A DNA stretch of 64,000 nucleotides from CANMUM01 sp965263365 (lineage in GTDB: Bacteria > Pseudomonadota > Alphaproteobacteria > Rhodobacterales > Rhodobacteraceae). Location of the stretch: contig OZ253672.1 in NCBI GenBank assembly GCA_965263365.1, positions 1,054,001-1,118,000 on the forward strand, given 5' to 3'. Each line of letters begins with the position of its first letter. The stretch's first letter is position 1. A program made the position numbers and the translations under genes. The notes below the pieces were generated by a model. It worked only from the letters and a program-made list of their open reading frames with translations, was not told where the DNA came from and searched no databases. Positions 61,867-64,000 of this stretch are shown in pieces.

Positions 61867-62262
61867 TCAATCTTTAAGAAATAACTCCGAAACCGATTGG
61901 GGAATCGATTGCGCGCGCCGGCTTGTCCAATTCACGCAAACAATGACAACCTCACCCACAAATATCACTTCATCATCGCGCTTAACCAATTGTTCCAACG
62001 TAAAACTGGCACGCCTGATCTCTTTCACTTTCGTTTCGACCGTCAGAAGATCATCCAAATAGGCAGATGATAGATATTCACCAACGACCTTACGCACGAC
62101 AAATATGATGTTTTGCTCTTCTTTAAGTACAGTCTGCTCGATCCCTAAATGACGCAGCATTTCGGTGCGCGCTCGCTCCATATATTTAAAATAATTCGCA
62201 TAATAGACAATCGCACCGGCATCTGTATCTTCAAAGTAAATACGTACATCAAACTTATGCAT
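61867..62262 (-). CDS. ybgC: Tol-Pal-associated acyl-CoA thioesterase YbgC
   Basis: Hot-dog thioesterase of 131 residues. The catalytic Asp is in YFEDTDAGAIVYYANYFKYMERAR. The remaining fold includes FVVRKVVGEYLSSAYLDDLL and VEFVG-like EVIFVGEVVIVCV. I choose the ATG at 62262 (AAGGCGACA upstream), overlapping the ruvB stop by eight bases; the frame extends to 62289. tolQ normally follows directly; here three genes intervene. Confidence 0.95.
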   Translation of the reverse strand: MHKFDVRIYFEDTDAGAIVYYANYFKYMERARTEMLRHLGIEQTVLKEEQNIIFVVRKVVGEYLSSAYLDDLLTVETKVKEIRRASFTLEQLVKRDDEVIFVGEVVIVCVNWTSRRAQSIPQSVSELFLKD

Positions 62263-63295
62263 TGTCGCCTTCATCCTCGAATAGGTCATCCATTGAAGTC
62301 GGTTTGGGCACCTTGAGCCCTAAATGCGACCAAGCCTTCGGCGCCAAACAGCGACCTCGCGGCGTACGTTGCAACAATCCCTGCTGTAATAAAAACGGCT
62401 CCACAACCTCTTCGAGTGCATCACGCGACTCTGATAGTGCCGCCGCGATCGTTTCAATGCCAACAGGGCCCCCTTTATAGTTTTCAGCCAACAAATTCAG
62501 ATACCTTAAGTCGGCGCGATCCAAACCAAGATCATCAACGCCCAAACGATTTAACCCCAAATCTGCAATTTTCTTATCGACATTTCCGTCGCCTTCAACA
62601 ATTGCGAAGTCAATCACTCTCCGCAGGAGGCGGATCGCAATCCGCGGTGTGCCGCGCGCGCGGCGCGCAATTTCGTCGGCGCCGTTTTTATCAATTGCCA
62701 CATTCAACATTTCAGCGGCGCGCGTTACAATACTAGCAAGTTCGGATTGCGTATAGAATTCAAGCCGAAGCGGAATGCCAAATCGATCACGCAAAGGCGT
62801 CGTCAAAAGCCCAAGACGCGTCGTCGCGCCGACCAAGGTAAATTCAGGCAAATTAATCCGAACCGTACGCGCAGCCGGTCCCTCACCAATCACAAGATCA
62901 AGCGCAAAATCTTCCATCGCGGGATACAAAACTTCCTCAACACTCGGGTTTAATCGGTGAATTTCATCTATGAATAGCACATCACCTTCTTCCAAATTCG
63001 TGAGAATCGCTGCCAAATCACCCGCCTTACCCAGCACAGGACCCGAGGTCATTTTAAAATTGACTTCCAATTCATTTGAAATAATTTGTGCAAGCGTTGT
63101 CTTGCCAAGCCCGGGCGGCCCATAGAATAATACATGATCCATGGCCTTTTGACGCTGCTTGGCACTCTCAATAAAAACCTTGAGATTTGACCGCGTCTCT
63201 GCCTGACCGGTAAAATCACCCAGTAATTTAGGTCTTAATGCTTTATCAACATCATTTTCAATCGGTTGAGAAGTTAATTCTGGCGCACTATTCAT
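62255..63295 (-). CDS. ruvB: Holliday junction branch migration ATPase RuvB
   Basis: AAA+ motor of 346 residues. Walker A FYGPPGLGKTTLAQ, Walker B LFIDEIHRLN, sensor 1 GATTRLGLLTTPLRDRFG (with arginine finger) and the C-terminal winged helix (LLQQGLLQRTPRGRCLAPKAW). It starts nine bases after ruvA and overlaps ybgC. Confidence 0.98.
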   Translation of the reverse strand: MNSAPELTSQPIENDVDKALRPKLLGDFTGQAETRSNLKVFIESAKQRQKAMDHVLFYGPPGLGKTTLAQIISNELEVNFKMTSGPVLGKAGDLAAILTNLEEGDVLFIDEIHRLNPSVEEVLYPAMEDFALDLVIGEGPAARTVRINLPEFTLVGATTRLGLLTTPLRDRFGIPLRLEFYTQSELASIVTRAAEMLNVAIDKNGADEIARRARGTPRIAIRLLRRVIDFAIVEGDGNVDKKIADLGLNRLGVDDLGLDRADLRYLNLLAENYKGGPVGIETIAAALSESRDALEEVVEPFLLQQGLLQRTPRGRCLAPKAWSHLGLKVPKPTSMDDLFEDEGDNA

Positions 63296-63304
63296 GCTCG
63301 ATGT

Positions 63305-64000
63305 CTATCCTTTAGGAGCGAGTGAACGCAAGGCATTGGTAATTAAATCATTGAGATCTTTCGAGTCATCATATAACCGCGTCACGGTCTGCGCCGCAAG
63401 GACATGATCATAGCCCAAATTCGTAAGTGCAGAAATGGCTTCTGAAGAATAATTAATGGGCGCAGTTTGGGAGGGTTCGCGTTTTTTTAGCGACGCTTGC
63501 GTTGTTTGAGGATTAGGGCTTTGAACCTCTTGCGCTCTCAAATCTTGCGCATCGTTTTCATCAATGACAACCTCTTCATCATTTGGCATTGTGGCCATTA
63601 ACTTTGCGGACTTTTCTTTGAGTTCATTGCAAATGCGCTGTGCTAATTTTGGCCCAATGCCAGGCGCTGCACGCACTGAATTAATATCCTCCAAAGTCAA
63701 AGCGCGCCCCAAGGCGTCTGTTCCCAAGGTTCCCAAAATTGCCAACGCAGCCTTTGAACCCACTCCTTGCACAGAAACCAACAATTGATACCAAGCACGT
63801 TCTTGAACCGATTCAAAGCCGAAAAGTTGCATCAAGTCTTCTCTTACAACCAAATCCGTATAAATAATCGCTTGCTGACCAATGGGTGAAATGGCGCTTA
63901 AGGTTCGATCCGAACAATGCACATAATAACCAACACCACCCACATCAATGAGTAGCTCGCCTTGAGATTTCGAAATTACGATTCCGCGCAAACGCCCAAT
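63305..64000 (-). CDS. ruvA: Holliday junction DNA helicase subunit RuvA (start just outside the window)
   Basis: The frame is open to the window edge and reads IGRLRGIVISKSQGELLIDV, which is the normal RuvA N-terminus without its Met; the ATG should be the three bases immediately beyond 64000. Domain I is an OB fold (VGGVGYYVHCS), domain II has helix-hairpin-helix motifs (VQGVGSKAALAILG and APGIGPKLAQRICNEL), and domain III is the C-terminal RuvB-binding helix bundle (AISALTNLGYDHVLAAQTV). The linker between II and III is long and acidic. ruvC would be expected upstream. Confidence 0.97.
   Translation of the reverse strand: MGRLRGIVISKSQGELLIDVGGVGYYVHCSDRTLSAISPIGQQAIIYTDLVVREDLMQLFGFESVQERAWYQLLVSVQGVGSKAALAILGTLGTDALGRALTLEDINSVRAAPGIGPKLAQRICNELKEKSAKLMATMPNDEEVVIDENDAQDLRAQEVQSPNPQTTQASLKKREPSQTAPINYSSEAISALTNLGYDHVLAAQTVTRLYDDSKDLNDLITNALRSLAPKG

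Noticed and set aside
1..64000. tRNA, rRNA, CRISPR array, IS element, prophage or defence island
   Set aside because: No cloverleaf-like sequence, regularly spaced repeats, transposase or integrase frame, or defence gene seen; the gene content is nearly all core.

Overview
This window is the chromosomal core of an alphaproteobacterium. The evidence is a set of lineage-typical genes: ALA synthase HemA, an LdtR-type MarR regulator, DUF4167, DUF1476 (ATPase inhibitor zeta), a bacterial NDUFA12 beside a MlaD-like protein and DUF2155, LpxI instead of LpxH, MbfA, and an RNase E with a large acidic insertion. The DNA is AT-leaning by eye (low-to-mid 40s % GC), which is low for the free-living groups that share this gene content. 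I cannot name a genus. Nearly all sequence is coding. I saw no tRNA, rRNA, IS element, prophage or CRISPR array.

Layout. 1-7830: end of rsmA, then a minus-strand block rodZ-ispG-prfA-prmC-DUF4167, with hemA, ldtR and sdhE beside it. 7979-12394: serS, a small exported protein on the other strand, then surE-pcm-nlpD, closed by terminators. 12530-15195 (minus): DUF815 ATPase, tatC-tatB-tatA, an I78-type inhibitor. 15288-18677: hemB, DUF6314, purB, DUF1476. 18810-22512: a degenerate PurC homologue followed closely by a DctB-like kinase and an NtrC-family regulator lacking the GAFTGA loop. 22523-34948 (minus): pyrH-frr-uppS-cdsA-dxr-rseP-bamA-skp-fabZ-lpxA-lpxI-lpxB, then mbfA; lpxD is missing from its usual place. 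35052-39179: SDR, LLM-class flavoprotein, DUF2799 lipoprotein and a beta-helix-like membrane protein.

39476-47958: amiC-mrcA-prfB divergent from rne, with a structured rne leader and a perfect 210-bp in-frame duplication in rne. 48014-53910: aminotransferase, dsbA-like, accB-accC-aat, then convergent NDUFA12-mlaD-DUF2155. 54083-64000 (minus): ruvA-ruvB-ybgC, an inserted GNAT/unknown/glycosyltransferase group, tolQ-tolR-tolA-like, tilS, ftsH. tolB, pal and cpoB are not in their usual place and the TolA-like protein lacks its C-terminal domain.

The genes mainly build and maintain the envelope (lipid A, BamA, Tat, Tol, PBP1A, AmiC, NlpD), make isoprenoids (ispG, dxr, uppS) and haem (hemA, hemB), and support translation (serS, prfA, prfB, prmC, frr, tilS, aat). 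The least ordinary stretch is 18810-22512, where a probable PurC pseudoenzyme sits in one operon with a two-component pair whose regulator has lost its sigma-54 and ATPase motifs.
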